Shown: positions 42,708-51,216 of the stretch, one piece after another
Layout of the letters: every line of letters begins with the position of its first letter
Position numbering within the stretch: the first letter of the stretch is position 1
Source of the DNA: a candidate division LCP-89 bacterium B3_LCP
GTDB taxonomy: Bacteria; Electryoneota; B3-LCP
Direction: 5' to 3'
Length of the DNA: 64,000 nt
NCBI GenBank assembly: GCA_005223185.1
Contig: NJBN01000011.1
Location: 1-64,000 of the forward strand
Made by a program: the position numbers and the translations under genes
Notes under the pieces: generated by a model
Told to the model about the DNA's origin: nothing
The model's input: only the letters and a program-made list of their open reading frames with translations
The model's database searches: none

Positions 42708-45700
42708 CTACTTCACCAGCATCATCTTCTTCACGTCGGTGAAATCACCCGCCTGGATGCGGTAAATATACATCCCGGAAGCCAGGTTTTGGGCTTCGAA
42801 GATGACTTCATGGTAACCCATATCCCGCCAGCCGTTGACAAGCTCAGTCACTAACCGTCCTTGCAGGTTGTAGATGTTAAGCTGAACGCGGGACGCTTGC
42901 GGGAGAGCATAGGTCACGGTGGTAGTGGGATTGAAGGGGTTGGGGTAAGCAGGCTGGAGGGCATAACTATCCGGTATCCTGATGGTTTCGTGCAGATCTC
43001 CTGCAATTACACTCTGATCGAAATAGAAGGCGCCCATATCCGCGATGGTGCTGTCGGGATCAAAAGGACTCAATGGATCTCCGGCGTCTATGCAGGGGGA
43101 GGTGGATTGCAGGTTGAAATTACCTGTATCTGGATGGACGAACTGCGGATCCATGAAGATGTTGTAGTACATATCGCAGGAGTCGTTGTTGGCGTTGGTG
43201 GTGGAGATAACACCAATATTTGGTGGGAGATTTCCTGCAAATGGTCCTTGTTCGTTATTGTGAAAATCGGAGTAGTTAATAGAAACTGTAGCACCGTTTA
43301 GACTTGTGATGCCTGTAAGCTGATTTCCTTCAATAATGCAATTGATGACCTCGTAATAACCGGTGTAATCGAAACGAATGCCACCGCCTGTGGGGTAAGC
43401 ACCTGAGATAGAATTTCTAGCAATCGTGCAATTATTGAAACTAGCCCCCCAAGAACCACAGTAGGCACCTCCACCCATTGGATACGGGGCTGGTCCAGCT
43501 ACATTATCATTGATGAGGCAGTAATTAAAAACGGGTCCACTAAATCCAGACCAAATTGCACCACCGGATCCAAATGCAAGATTATCATAGAAGTTACAAT
43601 AATTGAAAATTGGATTGCCGTCATAATGACACATTAATCCACCACCACACTTCCCCTCGTTGGTACAAATATCACAATAATTGAATATCGGGTTGGAACT
43701 CGAACAATAAACACCCCCCCCTCCTATGAGTTGACCAAAGATATCAGGGCTAGAATTTCCATTAATTTTACAATGGCTAAATATCGGGCTAGAATTAATA
43801 CATCGAATACCACTTGAATCACTACCACTAATGTTACAATATTCCATTAATGAGGAATCGGCACTAGAACCAGTAAAACGGATTCCCTGCCAAGCAAAGG
43901 TACTTGTATCTTGTACAAGCCATATAGAGTCTTGATTGCTTCCGACAGCATGGAGATAACCCAGAACATCGAATTTATAATGTCCCATAAATAGCAACAT
44001 CGTACCCTCTTCGATAATAAGAGAATCGCCGTATTCCACACAGATATCAGATGTGACGTTATATGTATCAGTTGATAGAACGCCACTTAAAGAACCAGAT
44101 ATTGGATTGTGATATACTACACTAAGCGTGACATCAATTATCTGTGGACTGCCGATCACACCTGGTGCAGTAACAGTTATTGTGGTAAAATAATCATAAG
44201 CCGGTAATCCCATGATGTCAACTGAAACTGTTTCTGTGATCGTTGGCGGCACCGGCCCTCCTCCACCCGGTGAAACCGAAAGCCACCCCGCATTTTCAGT
44301 TATTTCATAATTAAATGAACCCATAGAACTATTTATCACCTCAAAAGTTTGGTCATCTGGATTCGGGCCATAAATTTCCGCAGAGAAAAACATGCTATTA
44401 GCGGAAACTGACAGTACGGGTAATCCAGAAAAAATATGATGATGATATCCCATATCTACTATTAATGAATCCTGCACTCCGTCAGTACGTGTAGTGCCTA
44501 CTAAGACGGTAGAATCGGGATCACCAGCATCCACGCAGAGTGATTGAACTGCTTGACCGGCTGCAGTCTGCGAAAGGTGATAAAGACCTGCAAACAGCGG
44601 ATCTTCACCAATGTTTCCTGCTCCAGAGTATCCCCCCTGAACGCACGAATACGTAACCTGAGGAGAACCGTTGAATATTTCACCAGTGTTATCCCATAGG
44701 ATCGAGTTCGCCAGGATTGGGGTGCTGCTACTGCTATAGACTATGTATTGGCCATCGAAACCTGATCCAGTTCCCCCCGTCCCTCCGCTGGCATAGCCAC
44801 CCCAGCCGCCTACGCCACCGTCTCCTCCCGTACCATCTCCGCACTCATGATCACAGACAGTATTGTTGTTTATAGCCGGATTACTGTTTTCGTAGTAAAA
44901 CGCACCCCCATCGCCACCGTAGCCGTCACCGCCGTTACCACCGTTGCCGCCCCAGCCGATATAGATATAACCGTTCCATGTCCAACCATCGCCACCGTTG
45001 CCGCCGATTCCACCTGAACCGATACCACTAGAATTTTCATAAAGAAGGTTGTTAGAAATATCCACATCAGACTCAAGCAAATATACACTGCCACCGCTAC
45101 CACCGCGACCAATACCGCCATCCCCGCCATTGCCGCCGTTAGCATCACCATTCCAATGGTCGTTGTCAACATTACCGCCACCACCACCGGCTCCTCCAAT
45201 GCCTTGTCCGGCACTGTTTCCGTAAATCATATTTCCATAAAGGATCGGTTGCGAATGAGCGTAATATAGTGCTCCACCCGAGCCTGATAGTCCTTCCCCG
45301 CCTGTACCACCATCTCCGCCAATAATATAATATGGAAGTGAACCATTAAAATTCTCACCGTGTCCACCGGTACCCCCTGTTGCATTGCCGGTGCGATTGA
45401 AACAGATCGTGTTATCCAATATCGAAGGATTCGAGTTGGAAAGATAGACCGCTCCACCGTGTCCTGAGGTTACGTTCTCACCCCGACCGCCGGGATTACC
45501 ATACGATCCTTGAGCACCTACAACATCACCAGTCTGATTGTTAGTTATCAGGCAGTTTTTAATCAGGAGTTTCGATGAATTGGTGCAGTAAAGGGCACCT
45601 CCGTGCTTGTTTTCGCCGGCGTTGTTATTAACGGACGACTTACCGTGCTCTAATCTGCAATAGACCAGACGGGTACTATCGGCTTGAGTATCCAATTCGT

Positions 45701-46004
45701 GTATGCGTAAGCCATGCCACCCTCTGTTGGGATTTTCCGCTGTGAATAAAATTGAATCGGTTTGGGTTCCCACGGCAGATAGTTGACCATAGACCAGGAA
45801 CTTATAGTGACCCTGGAAGATCACTTCAACGCCCGGTTCGATTGTGAGGGATTCGTAACGACGGATACCGATGTGGCCTTCGATCAGGTAAGGGGAACCA
45901 GCAAGCGTCCAGGTGCCGCTGACCGGTCCGCGAGGGATGTGGGTTTCGGCGAAAGCTACGCCGAAAAGAATAAGGATATTCGAGAACAACAGGAGCTTTT
46001 TCAT
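42708..46004 (-). CDS. Right-handed beta-helix surface protein with glycine-rich region and sorting tail
   Basis: A 1098-residue exported protein; a signal peptide (LLLFSNILILFGVAFA) is followed by HIPRGPVSGTW. Two arrays of parallel beta-helix coils are visible, about 60-480 and 640-990, with the usual NNTI, NCLI and FNYC ladders. The first array carries long glycine-rich insertions (GGDGGTGGEG type, about 200-410). A separate region of about 110 residues lies between the arrays. The last 85 residues are the sorting module (YPNPFNPTTTVTYALPQASR, then GMYIYRIQAGDFTDVKKMML). Such helices often bind or cleave polysaccharides, but no catalytic site is visible. Its promoter (46034-46062) is listed separately. 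Its tail DNA is almost identical to that of the gene at 49308. Confidence 0.85.
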   Translation of the reverse strand: MKKLLLFSNILILFGVAFAETHIPRGPVSGTWTLAGSPYLIEGHIGIRRYESLTIEPGVEVIFQGHYKFLVYGQLSAVGTQTDSILFTAENPNRGWHGLRIHELDTQADSTRLVYCRLEHGKSSVNNNAGENKHGGALYCTNSSKLLIKNCLITNNQTGDVVGAQGSYGNPGGRGENVTSGHGGAVYLSNSNPSILDNTICFNRTGNATGGTGGHGENFNGSLPYYIIGGDGGTGGEGLSGSGGALYYAHSQPILYGNMIYGNSAGQGIGGAGGGGGNVDNDHWNGDANGGNGGDGGIGRGGSGGSVYLLESDVDISNNLLYENSSGIGSGGIGGNGGDGWTWNGYIYIGWGGNGGNGGDGYGGDGGAFYYENSNPAINNNTVCDHECGDGTGGDGGVGGWGGYASGGTGGTGSGFDGQYIVYSSSSTPILANSILWDNTGEIFNGSPQVTYSCVQGGYSGAGNIGEDPLFAGLYHLSQTAAGQAVQSLCVDAGDPDSTVLVGTTRTDGVQDSLIVDMGYHHHIFSGLPVLSVSANSMFFSAEIYGPNPDDQTFEVINSSMGSFNYEITENAGWLSVSPGGGGPVPPTITETVSVDIMGLPAYDYFTTITVTAPGVIGSPQIIDVTLSVVYHNPISGSLSGVLSTDTYNVTSDICVEYGDSLIIEEGTMLLFMGHYKFDVLGYLHAVGSNQDSIWLVQDTSTFAWQGIRFTGSSADSSLMEYCNISGSDSSGIRCINSSPIFSHCKINGNSSPDIFGQLIGGGGVYCSSSNPIFNYCDICTNEGKCGGGLMCHYDGNPIFNYCNFYDNLAFGSGGAIWSGFSGPVFNYCLINDNVAGPAPYPMGGGAYCGSWGASFNNCTIARNSISGAYPTGGGIRFDYTGYYEVINCIIEGNQLTGITSLNGATVSINYSDFHNNEQGPFAGNLPPNIGVISTTNANNDSCDMYYNIFMDPQFVHPDTGNFNLQSTSPCIDAGDPLSPFDPDSTIADMGAFYFDQSVIAGDLHETIRIPDSYALQPAYPNPFNPTTTVTYALPQASRVQLNIYNLQGRLVTELVNGWRDMGYHEVIFEAQNLASGMYIYRIQAGDFTDVKKMMLVK

Positions 46005-46033
46005 CTTAGTTCTCCTTTACTACAGACTTTTTT

Positions 46034-46062
46034 AATATACAGGATAAAATTCTGAAATGCAA
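46034..46062 (-). promoter_or_regulatory. Promoter of the glycine-rich beta-helix gene
   Basis: Minus-strand -35 TTGCAT (46057-46062), 17-base spacer, -10 TATATT (46034-46039) with TG just upstream of the -10. The start codon follows about 30 bases further on. Confidence 0.55.
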
Positions 46063-46144
46063 GTATTTTTTAAAATTCGGGTAAATATTTTATTATTGCC
46101 AAAATGTTAATAATTAGGCGGGGGTAAACCCCTATATTAATAAT

Positions 46145-47650
46145 TTACTTCATCAACACCATCTTTCCTGAAGCGGAGAAGTCACCGGCAGAGAGGCGGT
46201 AGATGTATATTCCGGATACCAATCCCGACCCATCGAAAGTGATTTGGTGGGTGCCGGGGGGGTAGAACCCCTCCGCGTAGGGGTCGGTCTTGTACCGACC
46301 CAAGAGCGTGGCATGCCTCGCTCCTATAATATTCCCCCGCACATCAAACACATCCAGTTTTACCATGCTTGCGACCGGTAACTGGAAACTGATGGTGGTT
46401 GTGGGGTTAAAGGGGTTGGGAAAAGCGCTGGAAAAGACGTAATCATCTATGGTATTTACTTTTTCAATAAATACCACTTCAAAAGGATTTGGGACGCCTT
46501 CTGTTGGTCGTAAAACAAGTTCATTCCCAAGGGTGTTACCGGATTTAACAAATTCAAAGAAGTCGTAGCTCCATGTTACCTGACCTTCAATGCCCACGCA
46601 GCAGTAGAACAGGTAATAACCCGAAGGCCATGTCCTTGGGACTGGATACCACATATCCTGTCTTTCGATAATGCCTCCCGGTGGGAAATCCTCCAAAGAG
46701 CGCGTTATGAGTGTAATGGGATCTTGCCCCTCATAAGAAACCGCCAGCCAGGCATCGAAATCGGCAGGTATATTCCCCTGGTTTTCAATGAAAATGTCAA
46801 AGTACAGATTACCGCCGCTATTAGGCACAGGTGAACCGGACACGTAATCTATATCGACAAAAATGTCATACTGGATGATATTGGGGTACATTTCCAGGAT
46901 ATATATCCCATCTCCGGGAGTTCCCTGTACGTTACCTCCCACCACATAATAGTCCGGGTTCCATTCATCCGTGAAGAAAAGGCCCCCTGCTGTCTGTGAC
47001 GTTAAACCGGGAAGTAGAGGCAAGGTGTAAGTTAATCCTGTAAAAACGTGACTCCTGGGATCAAATTGATAGAAAGTGAGCCCACCAACCTGATCGACCA
47101 TCCACAGCCAGGGACCATCGGGATCACCATCATCCCAGGCGATTCCATAGAGCCCCGATAAACCGTGGTTTCCTGATGAAATAACATTGCCATTACGATC
47201 AATTTCGTATAGCTGATCACTCCATGATGTGACCCAGAAATGATCAAATTCCGGATCATAAGCCAAAGCTCCGCAGGGATTAATAGGTCCCGGGATATTC
47301 ATAGAAGGAACCAGGTTACCATTCAGATCCATCGCTTCGATGGTGGTGTTGCCAGAACCGTAAATGTAGCTGCCATCATAGGTCAGGTCGCGCCAACCCC
47401 AGCCAGTCGTACTCTGATTGAAGATACCAATGAGGTTCCCATCTCTATCGAACTTGATGATGACAGGCGTCATGGTGCCTTGTTCTGTAGCGGCGACGAA
47501 GAACCAATCTTGTGCGAATTCAACGCCCAAAATCTGGTAGCCGCTGAAACTACCCGGTCCCGACCAAAACAGCAAAGACCACGGCTGGGCAATCACTGGT
47601 AACGCGAATGCTAATCCTAAGATTAACACTAGGGTAGATAAGCGTTTCAC
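46145..47650 (-). CDS. Secreted propeller-like protein with sorting tail
   Basis: A 501-residue protein. It starts with GTG at 47650, with GGAG 6 bases upstream, and has a signal peptide (LVLILGLAFALPVIAQ). Residues about 40-270 repeat a propeller-type pattern, such as IIKFDRDGNLIGIFNQ, IEAMDLNGNLVPS and LYEIDRNGNVISSG, consistent with a six-bladed NHL-like propeller. Residues 275-385 are an Ig-like domain. The C-terminal 90 residues are the sorting module, into which two adjacent palindromic repeats (46272-46327) are inserted in frame. No active site is seen; it is likely a surface adhesin or scaffold. The gene upstream (47703) ends 52 bases before its start. Confidence 0.8.
   Translation of the reverse strand: MKRLSTLVLILGLAFALPVIAQPWSLLFWSGPGSFSGYQILGVEFAQDWFFVAATEQGTMTPVIIKFDRDGNLIGIFNQSTTGWGWRDLTYDGSYIYGSGNTTIEAMDLNGNLVPSMNIPGPINPCGALAYDPEFDHFWVTSWSDQLYEIDRNGNVISSGNHGLSGLYGIAWDDGDPDGPWLWMVDQVGGLTFYQFDPRSHVFTGLTYTLPLLPGLTSQTAGGLFFTDEWNPDYYVVGGNVQGTPGDGIYILEMYPNIIQYDIFVDIDYVSGSPVPNSGGNLYFDIFIENQGNIPADFDAWLAVSYEGQDPITLITRSLEDFPPGGIIERQDMWYPVPRTWPSGYYLFYCCVGIEGQVTWSYDFFEFVKSGNTLGNELVLRPTEGVPNPFEVVFIEKVNTIDDYVFSSAFPNPFNPTTTISFQLPVASMVKLDVFDVRGNIIGARHATLLGRYKTDPYAEGFYPPGTHQITFDGSGLVSGIYIYRLSAGDFSASGKMVLMK
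46272..46327. repeat. Two adjacent in-frame palindromes in a sorting domain
   Basis: Arms GGGTCGGT (46281-46288) and ACCGACCC (46294-46301), then GAGCG...CGCTC around a GGCATGCC core (46304-46323). They are flanked by GTAG-like ends and encode the GARHATLLGRYKTDPYAEGF stretch of the protein. Confidence 0.65.
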
Positions 47651-47702
47651 GATTTCTCCATTATTGATATTAGGAGCGATTCGCTACCCGTTCTATCGAT
47701 GT

Positions 47703-49049
47703 TCATTTGATCAGTACCATTTTCCCTGCTCCCGTAAAATTCCCCGCAGTCAAACAGTAGATGTAGATACCGGATGGCAGACCGGTGCCGTTGAAGGTGA
47801 TTCTGTGACTTCCAGCAGTGTAGAAATCCGTAGTCGGGGTCGCCCCTGACCCCGACAAGGGCGAGACAGGCCTCGCCCCTACAATATTCCCCCGCACATC
47901 AAACACCTCCAGTTTCACCAGGCTCGCAACTCGCAACTCGAAACTTATGACTGTTGTGGCGTTGAACGGATTAGGAAATGCACTGAACAATGCAAGCTCG
48001 GTTGGAGTGTAAGATTTTACACTTTCGTTAATTCGATATGGAGAACCGGAAGTCGTCGGACACAATGAAACGTCCCCACTGGCAGCATCAGCGCCTATAG
48101 CATAGGTATCTGTGAATGCGAGCCAGGAGATGTCGTAGTACGTCAACCCATCAGTTTCCAAAACAATGTTGTCGTTGCAGACCACCGATTTAGTCGCACA
48201 ATAGGAAGCCATTGTGCCCGTATGATAAAGCGTGTCAAACCTGGCCATCCCCTCCAACCTGTTCATAACTGATTGGCTACCTTGCAGTGAACCTCCTGAA
48301 ACAACAGCGGTTTCCGGTGACAGATTAGTCAACCAATTCCGGTTTGTCGAAGAGCCTCCTCCGTGGTGGTTCACCTGAAAGGTATTGATTTCTCCAATCG
48401 CTTGAGAACAGGGAGTTTCCATATCATAGTTGAGTCCGCCTACCCATTGTCCTATCAAGTCGCCGGCAACCACATAACGGAAATTGTTATATTCCAGTAG
48501 CAGGCAGATACTGCGGACATTTTCGTAAACACCGCCAGTGACAGGAAGATTAGTCGGATAAGTTCCGTTGTATAAAGTGCCGTTAACGCACACCACCCAG
48601 ACGGCAACTCCCAGCCCTAAATCTATAACGTAATTTGGGGTAATGGTCGTTCTCGCAGCACCTGCGGCGTTGATATAATCGGCATAGGTCTGGCTATGAT
48701 ATCCCGGATTTGATCCTCGATCGAATGCAGTATCAGGTAGGTAGCCATAGAGATTGAATAAATCGATAAACCCACCGATGTGATCGTCATGATAATGCGT
48801 AGCCAGAGTATAATCTAAGTCATAGATCTCAAGTGAATCTTCGAGATAAGTTGCAATTGCGGTCACCACAGAACTCCTATCCTTACCGGAATCCACCAAC
48901 AGAGTTTCACCGGAGGGTGACAAGATCAAAGTAGCATCGCCGTCACCTACGTTGAAATGAATGATTTTCAGGGTCTGGGATAGGGTAAAATTGGGGAAGG
49001 ATAAGGTAAGTAAGATTACCATTGTGGAGAACTGAACTAAGCGTTTCAT
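47703..49049 (-). CDS. Secreted ComEC-like metallo-beta-lactamase-fold hydrolase with sorting tail
   Basis: A 448-residue protein. It has a signal peptide (STMVILLTLSFPNFTLS). Residues 25-300 form a metallo-beta-lactamase fold of the ComEC/Rec2 kind: IIHFNVGDGDATLILSPSG, the metal motif THYHDDHIGG, VAGDLIGQ and NTFQVNHHGGGSSTN. This is the part that in ComEC acts in DNA uptake, but here it stands alone, is exported, and ends with the type IX-style sorting module. It could be an extracellular nuclease or phosphodiesterase. An in-frame double palindrome lies at 47833-47882. It has the TTGACA-TATATT promoter at 49194-49222. Confidence 0.85.
   Translation of the reverse strand: MKRLVQFSTMVILLTLSFPNFTLSQTLKIIHFNVGDGDATLILSPSGETLLVDSGKDRSSVVTAIATYLEDSLEIYDLDYTLATHYHDDHIGGFIDLFNLYGYLPDTAFDRGSNPGYHSQTYADYINAAGAARTTITPNYVIDLGLGVAVWVVCVNGTLYNGTYPTNLPVTGGVYENVRSICLLLEYNNFRYVVAGDLIGQWVGGLNYDMETPCSQAIGEINTFQVNHHGGGSSTNRNWLTNLSPETAVVSGGSLQGSQSVMNRLEGMARFDTLYHTGTMASYCATKSVVCNDNIVLETDGLTYYDISWLAFTDTYAIGADAASGDVSLCPTTSGSPYRINESVKSYTPTELALFSAFPNPFNATTVISFELRVASLVKLEVFDVRGNIVGARPVSPLSGSGATPTTDFYTAGSHRITFNGTGLPSGIYIYCLTAGNFTGAGKMVLIK
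47833..47882. repeat. In-frame double palindrome in the sorting domain of the ComEC-like gene
   Basis: First palindrome arms GTCGGGGTC (47833-47841) and GACCCCGAC (47848-47856). The second has arms GGGCGAG (47859-47865) and CTCGCCC (47872-47878), then CTAC. It encodes GARPVSPLSGSGATPTTDFY. The first palindrome also occurs at 58831-58849 (8-bp arms there) and 61055-61078. Confidence 0.7.
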
Positions 49050-49193
49050 TTTCGCCTCCTTAAGTCAAACTCACACTTATAACGAAAATCCTTTCTGGTA
49101 TGTTTATAGCTACATCACCGACAGTATTTTTCGTATCGTCAAGCTATTACCGGCAAGAGATTGCTTACGCCTGTTGTTGACCCTGTTACTTCT

Positions 49194-49222
49194 AATATAC
49201 ACAATCTATTCAGTCTTGTCAA
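49194..49222 (-). promoter_or_regulatory. Promoter of the ComEC-like gene
   Basis: Minus-strand -35 TTGACA (49217-49222), 17-base spacer, -10 TATATT (49194-49199). It is one of three nearly identical promoter copies and is preceded by ACAAATCAC on the 5' side of the -35. Confidence 0.7.
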
Positions 49223-49259
49223 GTGATTTGTTTTTTTGGGGGGAAATGTAATAGAAAAA

Positions 49260-49281
49260 GGGCGGACACACAGGTCCGCCC
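49260..49281 (-). terminator. Terminator hairpin after the beta-helix gene at 49308
   Basis: Arms GGGCGGAC (49260-49267) and GTCCGCCC (49274-49281), followed on the minus strand by TTTTTCTATT. It belongs to the GTAGGGGCG...CGCCC palindrome family; the promoter of the next gene lies 38 bases further on. Confidence 0.75.
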
Positions 49282-49307
49282 CTACAACCACAGATAGTTT
49301 TATTCTG

Positions 49308-51185
49308 TCACTTCACCAGCATCATCTTCTTCACGTCGGTGAAATCACCTGCCTGGATACGGTAAATATACATTCCGGAAGCCAGGTTTTGGGCTTCGAA
49401 GATGACTTCATGGTAACCCACATCCCGCCAGCCGTTGACAAGCTCAGTTACTAATCGTCCTTGCAGGTTGTAGATGTTAAGCTGAACGCGGGATGCCTGC
49501 GGGAGAGCATAGGTCACGGTGGTGGTAGGATTGAAGGGATTAGGATGAGCGTTCAGTACGGCGAATTCTGTTGCACCCATGGACAGGATTCGTTCACTAC
49601 CAGTACCGGACGGTTGACTGTTATTGAGCCAATCAGTAAACTCCTCCGTTCCGTTCCCACCCTGCTTGATGAAATTGAAATCGTCAAATGAAGTATCCAT
49701 TCCAACAACGGCATATGCGTTAAAATGGTACAATCCTTCAGGTGCATTTACTGGTACATTCTGCATACGTTCACGTCTGAATGTTAATCCTGAGTCAAGC
49801 TGTGCAGTTACCGGTTGTAGTACAGGTCCGAATATGGTTCCATCTGGTAGAGTTATGTCAAGCCAGAAATCAAACTGTGGATTTGTCGCTTCTATGTTAG
49901 TTAACCACAGGGTGTATTCGAAACTACCTCCCATTGCTGGAATCTGGATAGCTGCATCGTGTGGAGTTAACAGAATTCTCACGGGCGTGCTCTGATCGTA
50001 ATAGAATACACCCATGTCGGCAACGGTATCGTCCGGGTCATTGTACTGTGGATCTGGATCACCTGCGTCTATGCAGGGCGAATCCCAGTGAAGGCGATAG
50101 TCGTTTTGTCCGGGGTATACTAATTCGGGATCAAGGAAAACATTGTAATATACATCACAGGAATCACCGTTGGCGTTGACACCGATGATTTCACCTAATC
50201 CTGCAGGTCCGATTCCTGTAAAATTCCCGTTCTCATTGTCGTAGAAATCACTATACGAAACCGTAGCATTGGAGGAATTACCGAAACAAATACCATAGTT
50301 CCCGCGGTTTCCCTCTACGATAGTATTGATGATATCTGGACTACCCATATCCATCCAGATAGCACCACCCTCTTCATCTGCCAAATTCCCCCTGATAGTG
50401 CAATTTGTTATAGCTGGGCTGCTTTTTGACATCAATACTCCACCACCGTCCCAGCCAGCGTAATTGCCGCTAATGGTGCAGTTGGAAATGCAGGGATTGC
50501 CTTTGTAGATAAAAATACCGCCGCCAATTTCAGTAGCTGAATTTTCACTGATAACACAGTTAGAGAAAGTGGGATTGCTCTGATCTGTGGCAACACCTCC
50601 ACCGCTTCTGGCTAAATTGTCGCTTATGATGCAATTTAAGATATCCGTTACAGTGTCACAAACTTCAATACCCCCTCCGCTCCCAGCGGCCGAATTGTTG
50701 CTGATAACGCAGTTGGAAATGGTTGCTCCACAACCCCAGTATCCGACATAAATCCCTCCACCACCATAAGGTGTCGAGTTATTTACAATTGTACATTTGA
50801 AGATAGTGGGCCCTGAATGGAAGAGGTAAATACCGTGAGAATTACTTCCGGTGACGAAGCAATACTCCAACGTGCAGGCATTGTCGGCATTGTCGAAATC
50901 CAACCCTGACCAGGTTGTACCAGGATTGTTCTGCATAAAACGGATGCTGTCGGTCACGGTGCCCATAGCGTACAGGTATCCATTTATCTCGAAACTGTAA
51001 TTACCTGTGAAAAGGAACGTTGTATTTGGTTCGATTCTAAGAGAACTGCCTTCCTCGACGAGTATATCACCGACGACTTGGAAAGTTCCCGGACCAATCG
51101 TACCGCTTAATGGTCCTTGAAGTTGAGCGTTTGCTGTTACTATATATACAGACAAAGCTGCACTTGCCAATAACAGTTTTCGCAT
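49308..51185 (-). CDS. Right-handed beta-helix surface protein with sorting tail
   Basis: About 625 residues. The ATG at 51185 is used because GGAGGT lies 7 bases upstream and a signal peptide follows (LLLASAALSVYIVTANA). Residues about 60-300 contain about ten beta-helix coils of the form PTFSNCVISENSATEIGGGI. Then comes the conserved PCIDAGDPDPQYNDPDDTVADMG segment, a shared Ig-like domain (about 385-500), and the sorting module. Function is unknown; beta-helix proteins of this kind are often adhesins or polysaccharide-binding proteins. It follows the preceding beta-helix gene by 31 bases, so they may be co-transcribed. Confidence 0.85.
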   Translation of the reverse strand: MRKLLLASAALSVYIVTANAQLQGPLSGTIGPGTFQVVGDILVEEGSSLRIEPNTTFLFTGNYSFEINGYLYAMGTVTDSIRFMQNNPGTTWSGLDFDNADNACTLEYCFVTGSNSHGIYLFHSGPTIFKCTIVNNSTPYGGGGIYVGYWGCGATISNCVISNNSAAGSGGGIEVCDTVTDILNCIISDNLARSGGGVATDQSNPTFSNCVISENSATEIGGGIFIYKGNPCISNCTISGNYAGWDGGGVLMSKSSPAITNCTIRGNLADEEGGAIWMDMGSPDIINTIVEGNRGNYGICFGNSSNATVSYSDFYDNENGNFTGIGPAGLGEIIGVNANGDSCDVYYNVFLDPELVYPGQNDYRLHWDSPCIDAGDPDPQYNDPDDTVADMGVFYYDQSTPVRILLTPHDAAIQIPAMGGSFEYTLWLTNIEATNPQFDFWLDITLPDGTIFGPVLQPVTAQLDSGLTFRRERMQNVPVNAPEGLYHFNAYAVVGMDTSFDDFNFIKQGGNGTEEFTDWLNNSQPSGTGSERILSMGATEFAVLNAHPNPFNPTTTVTYALPQASRVQLNIYNLQGRLVTELVNGWRDVGYHEVIFEAQNLASGMYIYRIQAGDFTDVKKMMLVK

Positions 51186-51216
51186 AGCAAACACCTCCAT
51201 ATTTTAGATGCTTCAA

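Noticed and set aside
44700-45500. GC-rich, repetitive plus-strand frames opposite the glycine-rich region
   Set aside because: They mirror the GG-repeat codons of the real minus-strand gene and lack any start signals.
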